DNA of 64,000 nt from JAWKIW01 sp041394145. GTDB taxonomy: Bacteria > Actinomycetota > Acidimicrobiia > Acidimicrobiales > Acidimicrobilacustridaceae. This document shows, piece after piece, positions 35,358 to 43,786 of this stretch. A program made the position numbers and the translations under genes. The stretch covers positions 1 to 64,000 of the forward strand of contig JAWKIW010000001.1 of assembly GCA_041394145.1 (NCBI GenBank), read 5' to 3'. Numbering within the stretch: the first letter of the stretch is position 1; each line of letters opens with the position of its first letter. Under the pieces are notes generated by a model. That model worked only from the letters and a program-made list of their open reading frames with translations, ran no database searches and was not told the origin of the DNA.

Positions 35358-35843
35358 TCATCGCCGGGTCACCACCAGGCTGGCGAGGTCGGAGCCGACC
35401 ACCTCGTAGTCGAAGCGGCGGGGCTGCTCCCAGCGCTCGTCGAGGAACTCGGTCAGCGGCTCGACGACCCACGGGTGCGCGTCCACGAGACGGCTCGGGC
35501 ACTCGGTCACCGGCACCCAGTGGACGGCGTCGACGATGCCGTCGGGGTCGTCGACGGCCAGGGCGCCCGCGTAGGAGACGGCGTAGTGGACCTCGACGCG
35601 CAGGTGCCACCCGAGGTCGGGCGCCAGGGCCTCGATCTCGTACAGCGGCCCGAGCCACTCGGCCACGACCAGCCCGGTCTCCTCGGCGACCTCACGGGTG
35701 AGGCCGCCGAGCAGGTCCTCGCCGTCGTCGATCACCCCGCCCGGCGGGCTCCAGTCGGCGCGACCGCCTCGGCGCCGGTTGTGCACGAGCAGGATCCCCT
35801 CGGGACCCTCGATGATCGCCCCTCCGACGAGCCACGCGCGCAC
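35358..35843 (-). CDS. Nudix hydrolase
   Basis: 161-aa Nudix protein. The Nudix box reads GGVIDDGEDLLGGLTREVAE followed by ETGLVV, with all conserved acidic residues. The substrate is unknown. Placed directly before dinB, it could sanitise damaged nucleotides, but that is inference. The GTG at 35843 has CACAAT 6 nt upstream, a leaderless-type promoter. Confidence 0.88.
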   Translation of the reverse strand: MRAWLVGGAIIEGPEGILLVHNRRRGGRADWSPPGGVIDDGEDLLGGLTREVAEETGLVVAEWLGPLYEIEALAPDLGWHLRVEVHYAVSYAGALAVDDPDGIVDAVHWVPVTECPSRLVDAHPWVVEPLTEFLDERWEQPRRFDYEVVGSDLASLVVTRR

Positions 35844-35849
35844 CCCGCC

Positions 35850-35855
35850 ATTGTG
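35850..35855 (-). promoter_or_regulatory. Leaderless-type -10 hexamer of the Nudix-dinB pair
   Basis: CACAAT on the minus strand lies 6 nt before the GTG at 35843. Confidence 0.4.
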
Positions 35856-35918
35856 CCGCAGGGGTGGGCCGCGCCGACGCGAGGGCCGGTCCGCACGTCG
35901 ACGGCGTGGGGCGTCCGG

Positions 35919-36965
35919 CTACGGGACGACGACGTCGGTGGGGTCCGGTGCCGGCGGCACGTCGCGCACGACGGTCTCCGGTGGGATGAGGACGACCCCG
36001 TCGGGCGTCGTGGTCGTGGGCGGGGTGGTCGGCGGGGCGACCGCCGTCTCCGGCGGGATGAGGCCGACGCCGTCGGGCGTGACGGTGACCGACGGCGTCG
36101 TCGTGCGGGCCGGGCCGCTGCGGGGCGCCGCGGGCGCCGGCGCAGCGGTGGCGGCGCGGCCGGCCGTGGTCAGGGTGGCGGCCCCCGCCGGCGCCGGACC
36201 CGGGCCAAGGCCCTGGCCGTCGACGGGCGGGGCGTCGGGCAGCGTCGTCGGGACCTCGTCGGTGGCCGGCGGTGGCGCCTCGGTGGACGCCGTGGACTCG
36301 GGAGCGGCGGTCGGCGTCGTCACCGGCGCCTCCGAGGTCACCGTCACCGTGGAGGTCGGGCTGGAGGACGGCGCGTCGTCGCGGGCACGAGCAGCAGCGC
36401 CCCCGGCCAGCACCGCGACCACGACCCCGGCGACCGGCACGAGCACCCGGCGCCGGAGCTGGTCGGTGCGGGTGGCCACCAGGCGATCGGGATCGGCCAT
36501 GAGGCCGCCCAGGCGGGTCTCGACCTCGGCCGTGCCCAGCTGCAGCGCCCGGGAGAGGACGGCGACGTCGGCCTGGCGCAGCACCAGCGGCGTGCCGGGG
36601 GTGGCGTGGCGCAGCGAGTACAGCAGCGACAGGTAGGTGGCGAGGACCTCGTCGGGCTCGGGGTCGCGGCCCCGCAGGCGGCGGGCCTCGGCACCGGCCG
36701 CGATGTGGCGCTCGTCGAGGTCGATCGTGAGGGCCGAGCGCTCCGGCACCAGCTCGCCGGGGGCCACGCCGTACAGCTCGGTCACCGCCGAGACCTCGGT
36801 GTCGCTCAGCGTGCGCTCCCCCGCCTCGATGGCGGCGAGGTCGGCCACGGTGAACCAGCCGTTGGACGCCGCGGCCAGCTCGGACGGGGTCCGTGAGGCG
36901 GCCGCCCGCCGCTGCGCCAGGAGGCGGCCCAGCCGGGCGGGGGGCACGAGCGTGGGCGAGGTCAC
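35919..36965 (-). CDS. Membrane-anchored helix-turn-helix protein
   Basis: 348-aa protein with an XRE-like N-terminal domain (RLGRLLAQRRAAASRTPSEL, then VADLAAIEAGERTLSD), a helical middle region, one TM helix near residues 171-190 (VLVPVAGVVVAVLAGGAAA), and an outside tail rich in Thr, Pro and Ala. The tail contains two copies of TPDGV-LIPPET. This RodZ-like topology suggests a link between DNA or cytoskeleton and the envelope, but no RodZ motif is certain. The GTG at 36965 has CATACT 6 nt upstream. Confidence 0.68.
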   Translation of the reverse strand: MTSPTLVPPARLGRLLAQRRAAASRTPSELAAASNGWFTVADLAAIEAGERTLSDTEVSAVTELYGVAPGELVPERSALTIDLDERHIAAGAEARRLRGRDPEPDEVLATYLSLLYSLRHATPGTPLVLRQADVAVLSRALQLGTAEVETRLGGLMADPDRLVATRTDQLRRRVLVPVAGVVVAVLAGGAAARARDDAPSSSPTSTVTVTSEAPVTTPTAAPESTASTEAPPPATDEVPTTLPDAPPVDGQGLGPGPAPAGAATLTTAGRAATAAPAPAAPRSGPARTTTPSVTVTPDGVGLIPPETAVAPPTTPPTTTTPDGVVLIPPETVVRDVPPAPDPTDVVVP

Positions 36966-36971
36966 CCCACC

Positions 36972-36977
36972 AGTATG
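36972..36977 (-). promoter_or_regulatory. Leaderless-type -10 hexamer of the HTH membrane gene
   Basis: CATACT on the minus strand lies 6 nt before the GTG at 36965. Confidence 0.4.
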
Positions 36978-37021
36978 GTCACGTGCGCCCCGCGGACGCC
37001 ATCATCCGCGCCGCCGGGTGC

Positions 37022-37756
37022 TCAGGGCCGGGACGAGCGCCGGTGCAGCACGCGGTCGCGCAGGCCCCACCAGGTGACGAGGCCCAGCGCCTCGACGACG
37101 ATCCTGCCGGACATCTTCGACTCGCCCCGGACCCGGTCGGTGAACGAGATCGGCACCTCGACGATCCGCCCGCCGTTGCTCTTGATCTCGTAGGCCATCT
37201 CGATCTGGAAGCCGTAGCCGTCGGCCTTGATCTGGCCCAGGTCGATCTTCGACAGGGCGTCGGACGAGTAGGCCCGGAAGCCGGCGGTGGCGTCGCGCAC
37301 CTCGAGGCCGAGCACCATCCCCGCGTACCGGTTGCCCCAGCGCGACAGCGCCTTGCGGTGCCACTTCCAGTTGGGGATGGTCCCGCCCGGGACGTAGCGC
37401 GACCCGATGGCCAGCGAGGCGCCGTGGTCGACAGCGGAGATCAGGCTGGGCAGCGCCGCCGGGTCGTGCGAGAGGTCCGAGTCCATCTCGATGAGGATGT
37501 CGTAGCCCTGCCGCAGGCCCTCGGCGAACCCGGCGCGGTAGGCCGAGCCCAAGCCCGACTTGGCCGCCCGGCGCATGACCGTCACCCCGCCACCGTGGTC
37601 GCGCCCCCACTGCTCGGCGATGTCGGCGGTGCCGTCGGGGCTGCCGTCGTCGACGACGAGGACGTCGGCCTCGGGCGCCGCGGCGCGGGTGCGGTCGAGG
37701 ACCTCGACGATGTTCTCGGCCTCGTTGTAGGTGGGAAGCACGACCAGGGGTCTCAC
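37022..37756 (-). CDS. Polyprenol-phosphate mannosyltransferase-like GT2 glycosyltransferase
   Basis: GT2 enzyme like dolichol/polyprenol-phosphate mannose synthase, which makes the lipid-linked mannose donor for lipoglycans and protein mannosylation. Motifs: LVVLPTYNEAENI, VLVVDDGSPDGTADIAE, LIEMDSDLSHDP and GSRYVPGG, ending with the acceptor region WWGLRDRVLHRR. Length is 244 aa, the short form without the membrane domain. The GTG at 37756 is favoured by TAGAGT 8 nt upstream. Confidence 0.88.
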   Translation of the reverse strand: MRPLVVLPTYNEAENIVEVLDRTRAAAPEADVLVVDDGSPDGTADIAEQWGRDHGGGVTVMRRAAKSGLGSAYRAGFAEGLRQGYDILIEMDSDLSHDPAALPSLISAVDHGASLAIGSRYVPGGTIPNWKWHRKALSRWGNRYAGMVLGLEVRDATAGFRAYSSDALSKIDLGQIKADGYGFQIEMAYEIKSNGGRIVEVPISFTDRVRGESKMSGRIVVEALGLVTWWGLRDRVLHRRSSRP

Positions 37757-37764
37757 GGGGGAGG

Positions 37765-37770
37765 ACTCTA
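37765..37770 (-). promoter_or_regulatory. Leaderless-type -10 hexamer of the GT2 gene
   Basis: TAGAGT on the minus strand ends 8 nt before the GTG at 37756. Confidence 0.5.
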
Positions 37771-37886
37771 GGCGGCGGCCCGTCGCGCCGGGCGTCACCA
37801 CGCCCCGTGGCACTGCCCCCGGGTCCACAGCACCCACGGTGGCCCCGTCGGGTCGCGTCGGCTTCGGCGGCGGCGAACCGTCGCCG

Positions 37887-37892
37887 TACCAT
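37887..37892 (+). promoter_or_regulatory. Leaderless-type -10 hexamer before the 37902 gene
   Basis: TACCAT lies 9 nt before the ATG at 37902. Confidence 0.4.
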
Positions 37893-37901
37893 GTCCAGCG
37901 C

Positions 37902-38312
37902 ATGGCCACCCCCGATCCCGATCCCGAGACCGAGGCCGAGACCGAGGCCGAGACCGAGCCCGGCCACCCCCGTCCCGCCGCCGGTCAGGCTGCCGGGCCC
38001 GCCACGGGCATCCCGCCCCGGCTGGCACGGGTGCTGGCCTTCCTGGCCATCGTGCTGGCCGGCGCCGCCGGCGGGTTCATCGGCTACGCCATCACCGACC
38101 TGCAGTGCTCGGGCGACTGCGCCACGGCGACCGGCCTCGCCGCCCTGGTCGGCGCGGTGCTCGGCGCGGGCGGGGTGGCGATCGTCGCCGTGTTGGCCCT
38201 GCGGGCCATGAACGAGTGGCGGCGCACCCAGGCCGCCGCGCCCCGGGCCGCCCGGGTGCCGCCCCGTCGCGTGCCCGACGGGGGCACCCGCGGCCGCCCC
38301 CGGGTGCGCTGA
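37902..38312 (+). CDS. Small membrane protein with acidic repeat N-terminus
   Basis: 136 aa, not recognised. The N-terminus is a simple acidic repeat (DPDPETEAETEAETEP). Two hydrophobic segments follow (residues about 44-66 and 75-100) with a short loop containing CSGDC between them. A basic Arg-rich tail closes the protein. It is followed after 7 bp by the inositol monophosphatase gene, so probably co-transcribed. Confidence 0.6.
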   Translation: MATPDPDPETEAETEAETEPGHPRPAAGQAAGPATGIPPRLARVLAFLAIVLAGAAGGFIGYAITDLQCSGDCATATGLAALVGAVLGAGGVAIVAVLALRAMNEWRRTQAAAPRAARVPPRRVPDGGTRGRPRVR

Positions 38313-38319
38313 GCCCGTC

Positions 38320-39165
38320 GTGTCCGCACCCGACGACGCCGCCGGCGACCCGACCGCCGGGGACGGGCGCACGGACGCGCTGGACGCGCTGGCCGCGCTG
38401 GCCGGCGAGGTCGCGACCCGGGCCGCCGCCGTGCTCGTCGACGGCCTCCGCCGCGAGCGCACGGCGGTGGCGACCAAGTCGTCGTCGACCGACATGGTCA
38501 CCGAGATGGACCGGGCCGCCGAGCAGCTCATCGCGCAGGGCATCCTCGCCGCCCGGCCCGACGACGGGCTGGTGGGCGAGGAGGGCACCAGCCGCGACGG
38601 CACCAGCGGCGTGCGCTGGATCATCGATCCGCTCGACGGCACCACGAACTACCTCTACGGCCACGCCGGCTTCGCGGTGTCGGTGGCGGCGGCGCGCGGC
38701 GACGAGGTGCTCGCCGGGGTCGTCGTCGACCCGCTGCACGGTGACACCTTCGCCGCCACCCGGGGCCGCGGGGCCACCCGCAACGGCGCACCGGTGCACT
38801 GCTCCGCCGCCGACGACCTCGCGACCGCCCTCGTCGCCACCGGCTTCTCCTACGACCCCGCTCGCCGCGGTCGGCAGGCCCGGGTGCTGGCCGAGGTCCT
38901 CCCCCGCATCCGCGACATCCGCCGCATGGGGGCCGCCGCCGTCGATCTGTGCTCGGTGGCCTGCGGCCGGGTCGACGCCTTCTGGGAGAAGGGGCTGCAG
39001 CCGTGGGACCACGCCGCCGGAGCCCTGATCGCCGCCGAGGCCGGCGCCCGCGTCGGCGACCTCGACGGCGGCCCGCCCTCGACCGCCTTCACCCTGGCCG
39101 CGCCGGCGGCGCTGTTCGACGAGCTCGCCGCCCTCCTGCGCGCCGCCGGGGCGGCCGACGCCTGA
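38320..39165 (+). CDS. Inositol monophosphatase-family phosphatase
   Basis: Mg-dependent phosphatase of the IMPase/SuhB superfamily, 281 aa. The metal motifs are VGEEGTS, WIIDPLDGTTNYLYG and, near the C-terminus, LQPWDHAAGALIAAEAG. Actinobacterial members dephosphorylate inositol-1-phosphate (for phosphatidylinositol or mycothiol) or histidinol phosphate; the substrate cannot be decided here. The GTG start at 38320 follows the upstream stop by 7 bp. Confidence 0.87.
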   Translation: MSAPDDAAGDPTAGDGRTDALDALAALAGEVATRAAAVLVDGLRRERTAVATKSSSTDMVTEMDRAAEQLIAQGILAARPDDGLVGEEGTSRDGTSGVRWIIDPLDGTTNYLYGHAGFAVSVAAARGDEVLAGVVVDPLHGDTFAATRGRGATRNGAPVHCSAADDLATALVATGFSYDPARRGRQARVLAEVLPRIRDIRRMGAAAVDLCSVACGRVDAFWEKGLQPWDHAAGALIAAEAGARVGDLDGGPPSTAFTLAAPAALFDELAALLRAAGAADA

Positions 39166-39246
39166 GCCCGGCCGAGGGCGCCCGACGACCGCCACGACCG
39201 AAAAATCCGGCCGGTATCAGCACGAAGGCCGTCTCGATCGGGCACG

Positions 39247-39936
39247 ATGGCGCCCGTGGGTACGCGCATCTTGACCGTGGAGGACGACGAGCGCATCCGC
39301 ACCGCCGTGAAGATGGCCCTCGAGGACGAGGGCTGGCAGGTCGAGGAGGCCGAGAGCGGTGAGGAGGCGCTGGAGTCGTTCGCCCGCCATCCCTCCGACG
39401 TCGTGCTGATCGACATCATGCTGCCCGGCGTCGACGGCTTCGAGGTGTGCCGGTCGATCCGACGCAGCTCCGACGTCCCGATCGTGATGGTCACCGCCCG
39501 GGCCGACACCCACGACGTCGTGGCCGGGCTCGAGGCGGGCGCCGACGACTACCTCACCAAGCCGTTCGCCCCCAAGGAGCTCTCGGCCCGGATCCGGGCC
39601 CTGCTGCGCCGGGCCCGCACCACCGACCCGGCCATCTCCCACCTCAAGTTCGGCGATCTCGAGATCGTCCCCGAGGAGGGTGTCGTCCTGCGCGACGGCG
39701 AGGAGCTCCACCTGACCAAGACCGAGTTCCGGCTCCTCGTCGAGCTCGCCTCCAGCCCGGGCCGCGTGTTCTCCCGCGAGGTCCTGCTCGAGCGGGTGTG
39801 GGGCTACGGGTACTTCGGTGACGGTCGGCTGGTCGACGTCCACGTGCGCCGGCTGCGCACCAAGGTCGAGGCCGACCCGGCCAACCCCCGCCACGTCGTG
39901 ACGGTGCGGGGCCTCGGCTACAAGCTGCAGCCCTAG
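39247..39936 (+). CDS. OmpR-family response regulator (MtrA-like)
   Basis: Two-domain response regulator, 229 aa. Receiver: acidic pocket TVEDDERI, phospho-Asp 56 in VVLIDIMLPGVDGFE, and the conserved lysine in DDYLTKPFAP. The C-terminal winged helix has LTKTEFRLLVELASSPGRVF and VDVHVRRLRTKVEADP, ending RGLGYKLQP. Gene order (regulator, histidine kinase, GerMN lipoprotein) matches mtrA-mtrB-lpqB, which coordinates cell-wall and division genes. A GTG three codons in is an alternative start. Confidence 0.9.
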   Translation: MAPVGTRILTVEDDERIRTAVKMALEDEGWQVEEAESGEEALESFARHPSDVVLIDIMLPGVDGFEVCRSIRRSSDVPIVMVTARADTHDVVAGLEAGADDYLTKPFAPKELSARIRALLRRARTTDPAISHLKFGDLEIVPEEGVVLRDGEELHLTKTEFRLLVELASSPGRVFSREVLLERVWGYGYFGDGRLVDVHVRRLRTKVEADPANPRHVVTVRGLGYKLQP

Positions 39937-39987
39937 CTCGTCTCCGGGTTCCCGGGCCCCGGCTGCCGCGAACGCCCCGCCGTGCAC

Positions 39988-39993
39988 CACAAT
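39988..39993 (+). promoter_or_regulatory. Leaderless-type -10 hexamer of the histidine kinase
   Basis: CACAAT lies 8 nt before the ATG at 40002, so the kinase can be transcribed apart from the response regulator. Confidence 0.4.
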
Positions 39994-40001
39994 TGACGGC
40001 G

Positions 40002-41489
40002 ATGCCCCGCATCCTCCCGACCCGCCGCCTCGGCCTGCGTGCCCGGCTCACCATCGGCTTCGCCCTCAGCGCGGCGCTGCTGTCCGCCGGGCTGTCCCTG
40101 ATGACCTGGTGGCTGACCCGGGACAACCTGCTGAAGCAGCGCGACGACACGGCGGTGAGCCGGGTGCTGTCGAACGCCGTGACGGTCAGCGGCGACCTGC
40201 AGAGCGAGAACATCGCGTGGGAGAAGCTGCTGTCGTCGCTGCCCACCCCCGAGGGCGCCCAGCCGGTCATCCTGTTCCGCGACGAGTGGCACGCCCGCAA
40301 CGCGGTCGAGTTCGGCCAGGACGCCATCCCCGCCTCGCTGCGTGCCGCCGTCGAGGCCGGGCAGCCCTCCACCATGCTCTACACCTACGACGGTCGGCCG
40401 TACCTGACCGTGGGGGTGCCCATCCCGGCCGCCGGGGCCGCCTACTTCGAGGGCGTGCCCCTCGAGGAGGTGCAGAAGACCCTCGACGGCCTCGCCATCT
40501 CGCTGCTCGGGGCCGCCGCCCTCACCACCCTGGCCGGCGGGCTCATCGGCTACCTCATCAGCGGTCGGGCCCTGCTGCCCCTCGCCGACGTGCGCGGCGC
40601 CGCCGAGGCGATCGCCGACGGCAACCTCGACACCCGGATGGCGGTCAGCGGAGACCCCGACCTCGACACGCTGTCCACCTCGTTCAACGACATGGCCCAG
40701 ACCCTCCAGGACCGCCTCGAGCGAGACGCCCGCTTCGCGTCGGAGGTCAGCCACGAGCTGCGCTCACCGCTCATGACGCTGTCGGCGAGCATCGCGGTGC
40801 TCGAGAACACCCGCGACGACCTGCCCGACCGCGCCCGGACGGCCCTCGACCTGATGCAGGCCGACATCGACCGCTTCCAGCAGCTCGTCGAGGACCTGCT
40901 CGAGATCTCCCGCTTCGACGTGGGGGCCATCAAGCTGCACCTCGAGGAGGTGCTGGTGTCCGAGATGGTCATCCAGGCCGTGAGCGCGGCCGGCGTCGGA
41001 CCGGTCCCGGTCACCTACGACGAGGACGTGAGCGAGGTCGTCGTGAAGGTCGACAAGCGCCGCTTCGGTCGGGTGATCGCCAACCTGCTCGACAACGCCA
41101 AGAAGTACGCCGGCGGGGCCACCTCGGTCCAGGTCGAGCTCGGTCCCGCCCCGGTCGACCCCGACGAGCCCGAGATGGTCAGGATCGCCATCGAGGACGC
41201 CGGCCACGGGGTGCCCGAGGCCGAGCGCGACATCATCTTCGACCGGTTCTCCCGGGGCGTCGAGGGCGGCAACCGCGGCGCCGACACCGGGGTGGGCCTC
41301 GGCCTCGCCCTCGTCGACGAGCACGTGCGCCTGCACGGCGGACGCGTGTGGGTGGAGGACCGCCGCGACCGCCGGGCCGGCGCCCGCTTCGTGGTCGAGC
41401 TGCCCGTCGTCCCCGAGCCGCCCCCCGACGCGCCGGCGGAGGCGACCGCCGACCACCACGACGCCCTCGACGCCGAGGTCCCGGCATGA
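40002..41489 (+). CDS. Sensor histidine kinase (MtrB-like)
   Basis: Membrane histidine kinase, 495 aa. Two TM helices (about residues 14-36 and 165-187) flank an extracytoplasmic sensor. A HAMP domain follows, then the phospho-acceptor His 251 in SEVSHELRSPLMTLSASI. The ATPase domain has N-box RVIANLLDNAKKY, G1 EDAGHGVPEAE and G2 GADTGVGLGLALVDEHV. It pairs with the upstream regulator. The stop overlaps the next start as ATGA. ATG 40002 is preferred because of CACAAT 8 nt upstream. Confidence 0.9.
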   Translation: MPRILPTRRLGLRARLTIGFALSAALLSAGLSLMTWWLTRDNLLKQRDDTAVSRVLSNAVTVSGDLQSENIAWEKLLSSLPTPEGAQPVILFRDEWHARNAVEFGQDAIPASLRAAVEAGQPSTMLYTYDGRPYLTVGVPIPAAGAAYFEGVPLEEVQKTLDGLAISLLGAAALTTLAGGLIGYLISGRALLPLADVRGAAEAIADGNLDTRMAVSGDPDLDTLSTSFNDMAQTLQDRLERDARFASEVSHELRSPLMTLSASIAVLENTRDDLPDRARTALDLMQADIDRFQQLVEDLLEISRFDVGAIKLHLEEVLVSEMVIQAVSAAGVGPVPVTYDEDVSEVVVKVDKRRFGRVIANLLDNAKKYAGGATSVQVELGPAPVDPDEPEMVRIAIEDAGHGVPEAERDIIFDRFSRGVEGGNRGADTGVGLGLALVDEHVRLHGGRVWVEDRRDRRAGARFVVELPVVPEPPPDAPAEATADHHDALDAEVPA

Positions 41490-41575
41490 CCGCCGAGACC
41501 CGCATGACCGCCGAGACCGGCATGACCGCCGAGACCCGCATGACCGCCGAGACCCGCATGACCGCCGAGACCGGC
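41486..41575 (+). repeat. Five 18-bp tandem repeats at the start of the lipoprotein gene
   Basis: ATGACCGCCGAGACC followed by CGC or GGC is repeated five times (41486, 41504, 41522, 41540, 41558) without interruption; a partial diverged unit follows. Each unit carries an in-frame ATG. Confidence 0.9.
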
Positions 41576-42313
41576 ACCGCCGGCGAGACCGGGCCCGCCC
41601 GACCCACGAGGGGGACGCGGCGTGGCCGCCTCCGCCGCGCCACCGGCGGCGTGCTGGTGGCCGGCGTCGTGGCCCTGGCCGCCGCCTGCGCCATCCCCGA
41701 GGACGCCAAGCCCCAGGCGGCCGACCGGGTGTCGCTCCCACCCCAGCTGGTCGAGCCCCCCAGCAGCACCGTCCCCCAGCCGCCGTCGGAGGCAGAGGTC
41801 CGCGTCGCCTACCTCGTCCAGACGGCCACCTCGCCCGACGCCACCGACAGCCTGCGCCGCGTCCTCACCCAGGTCCGCACCCCCGCCGACCCCGCCGACC
41901 TGCCGCAGGCGCTGATCGAGCAGCTGGTCAAGCTGCCCACCGCCGAGCAGAAGTCCCTGGGCCTGCGGTCGGACATCCCGTCCACGGTGCGCGTGCGGTC
42001 GGCGACCAAGCCGGCCGACTCCGACGAGCTCACCGTCGACCTGACGAACCTGGGCCAGGTCGAGGGCCCCAAGCAGCGCCTGGCCGCCGCCCAGATCGTG
42101 TTCACCGCCACGGAGCTGCCAGGGATCCGGGCCGTGCGGTTCCTGATCGACGGCCAGCCGGCCACGATCCCGCTCGAGGACCGCACCTCGGGTGCCGGCC
42201 AGCCCATCACCCGCGACGACTTCCCGAAGCTGAAGCAGCTGGTGACCAACGGCCAGACCACCACGACCACGACCACGCCACCGGCGCTGCCCGCCGTCGC
42301 TCCCGGGGCCTGA
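41486..42313 (+). CDS. GerMN-domain lipoprotein (LpqB-like) with repeated start codons
   Basis: Predicted lipoprotein, up to 275 aa. A basic segment (RRGRLRRATGG), a hydrophobic helix and the lipobox-like LAAACAIPED indicate lipidation of the cysteine. The GerMN domain has LTVDLTNLGQVEGPKQRLAA and FLIDGQPATIPL, then a Thr-rich end. Unlike LpqB it lacks the beta-propeller. The N-terminus consists of five MTAET[R/G] units, each beginning with ATG, so the real start could be any of five; the first overlaps the kinase stop. Confidence 0.82.
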   Translation: MTAETRMTAETGMTAETRMTAETRMTAETGTAGETGPARPTRGTRRGRLRRATGGVLVAGVVALAAACAIPEDAKPQAADRVSLPPQLVEPPSSTVPQPPSEAEVRVAYLVQTATSPDATDSLRRVLTQVRTPADPADLPQALIEQLVKLPTAEQKSLGLRSDIPSTVRVRSATKPADSDELTVDLTNLGQVEGPKQRLAAAQIVFTATELPGIRAVRFLIDGQPATIPLEDRTSGAGQPITRDDFPKLKQLVTNGQTTTTTTTPPALPAVAPGA

Positions 42314-42357
42314 CCGGAAGCCGGCTCGCCGTCAGCCGTACCAGCCGCCGGCGTCGA

Positions 42358-43713
42358 TCAGCCGCCGAGGCCGAGGCCGTCAGCCACCTGTGATCGCTGC
42401 AGCTTGCCGGTCGCCGTGTGCGGGAGCGCGTCGACCACGAAGACCTCCTTGGGCCGCTTGTACCCGGCCAGGCGCGTGCGGGCCCACGCCAGCACCTCGT
42501 CGGGCACCACCGGCCCGTCGGGCACCACCGCCGCGCACACCCGCTGGCCCCACCGCTCGTCGTCCACGCCGAACACGGCGACCTCCCGCACGCCGGGGGC
42601 GGCGGCGAGGGCGCGCTCGACCTCCGCCGGGTACACGTTCACGCCGCCGGTGATGATGAGGTCGTCGCGGCGGCCGTCGAGGTAGAGGTAGCCGTCGCCG
42701 TCGAGCCGTCCCAGGTCCCCCACGGTGAAGGCGCCGTGGCGGTCCTCGTGGCCGGGCCGAGCCGGCCGCCAGGCGGCGGCCGTCTTGTCGGGGTCGCGCC
42801 AGTACTCGAAGCGGGCGTAGCGCGGCACCTCGCACCAGATCGTCCCGTCGTCGTCGACCGACAGGTGGCGGTGCGGGCGGGCCCGGCCGACGGTCCCCCG
42901 GTGCTCGAGCCACTCGCTCGCCGCGCAGGCGGTGAACTGGCCCTCGGTGGAGCCGTAGAACTCCCACACCCGCTCGACGCCGAAGGTCGCCATGGCCCGC
43001 TCCTTGAGCTGGTCGGGGCACGGCGCACCGGCGTGCACGACGAGGCGCAGGCAGGAGGGGTCGGGCAGCCGACCGCCGGCGGCGTCGGCGTGGGCGAAGA
43101 GGCGCTGCAGGTGGGCCGGGACCATGAAGGTCGTCGTCGGGCGGTGCTCGGCGATCGCCGTGGCGGCCGCAGCCGCGTCGAAGTGGCCCAGGATCACGAC
43201 CGTGCCGCCCGCCAGCAGCGTGCCGCCGCCGAAGCGGATGGCGACGGAGTGGTGGAACGGCGAGCACACCAGGTGCACGTCGTCGGGCGCGAAGCCCCAC
43301 AGGTCGCGCTCCTCGCCGAGCAGCCCGGCCGCCTCGCGCTCGTCGAGCACGCCGGACCACACCCCCTTCGGCGAGCCGGTGGTGCCCGACGTGTAGTGCA
43401 TCGGTCGGGCCAACGGCCACGGGGCCAGCTCGGTCGGGGGGCCGGCGCGCAGGTCGGCCAGCACGGCGTCGTCGACCACCAGCTGGGGGTCGGCGTCGGC
43501 GAGCAGGGCGGCGCGCTCGTGGTCGAGCAGCCCGCTGTTGAGCAGCACCGGCACGATCCCGACCCGCAGCGCGCCGAGGATGGCCGACAGCATCGGGCCG
43601 CCCGACGTCGTGAGCAGGGCGACCCGGTCGCCCGCCTGCAGCCCCCGGGCCAGCAGGGCGCCGGCCACGGCGCGCTGGTCGCGCTCGGATGCCTCAGCGG
43701 TCAGGACCTCCAC
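42358..43713 (-). CDS. ANL-superfamily acyl-CoA synthetase / AMP-ligase
   Basis: Adenylate-forming enzyme, 451 aa. The P-loop is MHYTSGTTGSPKG, A5 is EFYGSTEGQ, A7/A8 is YLYLDGRRDDLIITGGVNVY, and the catalytic lysine is in LPHTATGKLQRSQ. The short N-terminal domain (about 100 residues before the P-loop) makes it smaller than most acyl-CoA synthetases (500-550 aa). The substrate is unknown; aromatic or short-chain acids are typical of this branch. It starts with GTG at 43713. Confidence 0.85.
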   Translation of the reverse strand: MEVLTAEASERDQRAVAGALLARGLQAGDRVALLTTSGGPMLSAILGALRVGIVPVLLNSGLLDHERAALLADADPQLVVDDAVLADLRAGPPTELAPWPLARPMHYTSGTTGSPKGVWSGVLDEREAAGLLGEERDLWGFAPDDVHLVCSPFHHSVAIRFGGGTLLAGGTVVILGHFDAAAAATAIAEHRPTTTFMVPAHLQRLFAHADAAGGRLPDPSCLRLVVHAGAPCPDQLKERAMATFGVERVWEFYGSTEGQFTACAASEWLEHRGTVGRARPHRHLSVDDDGTIWCEVPRYARFEYWRDPDKTAAAWRPARPGHEDRHGAFTVGDLGRLDGDGYLYLDGRRDDLIITGGVNVYPAEVERALAAAPGVREVAVFGVDDERWGQRVCAAVVPDGPVVPDEVLAWARTRLAGYKRPKEVFVVDALPHTATGKLQRSQVADGLGLGG

Positions 43714-43743
43714 GGCGCACAGCGTGGCAAAGCCGCACCGGGC

Positions 43744-43758
43744 GCGGCGAACCGCCGC
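43744..43758 (-). terminator. Possible terminator hairpin after phosphofructokinase
   Basis: GCGGCG-AAC-CGCCGC is a perfect 6-bp hairpin 29 nt downstream of the phosphofructokinase stop. There is no U-tract. Confidence 0.35.
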
Positions 43759-43786
43759 CCGTGGCGACGCTGGGACCCGCTCGCCG

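Noticed and set aside
42314..42357. Terminator hairpin between the lipoprotein and the ANL ligase.
   Set aside because: Only weak 4-5 bp inverted repeats could be found; not distinguishable from chance at this G+C content.
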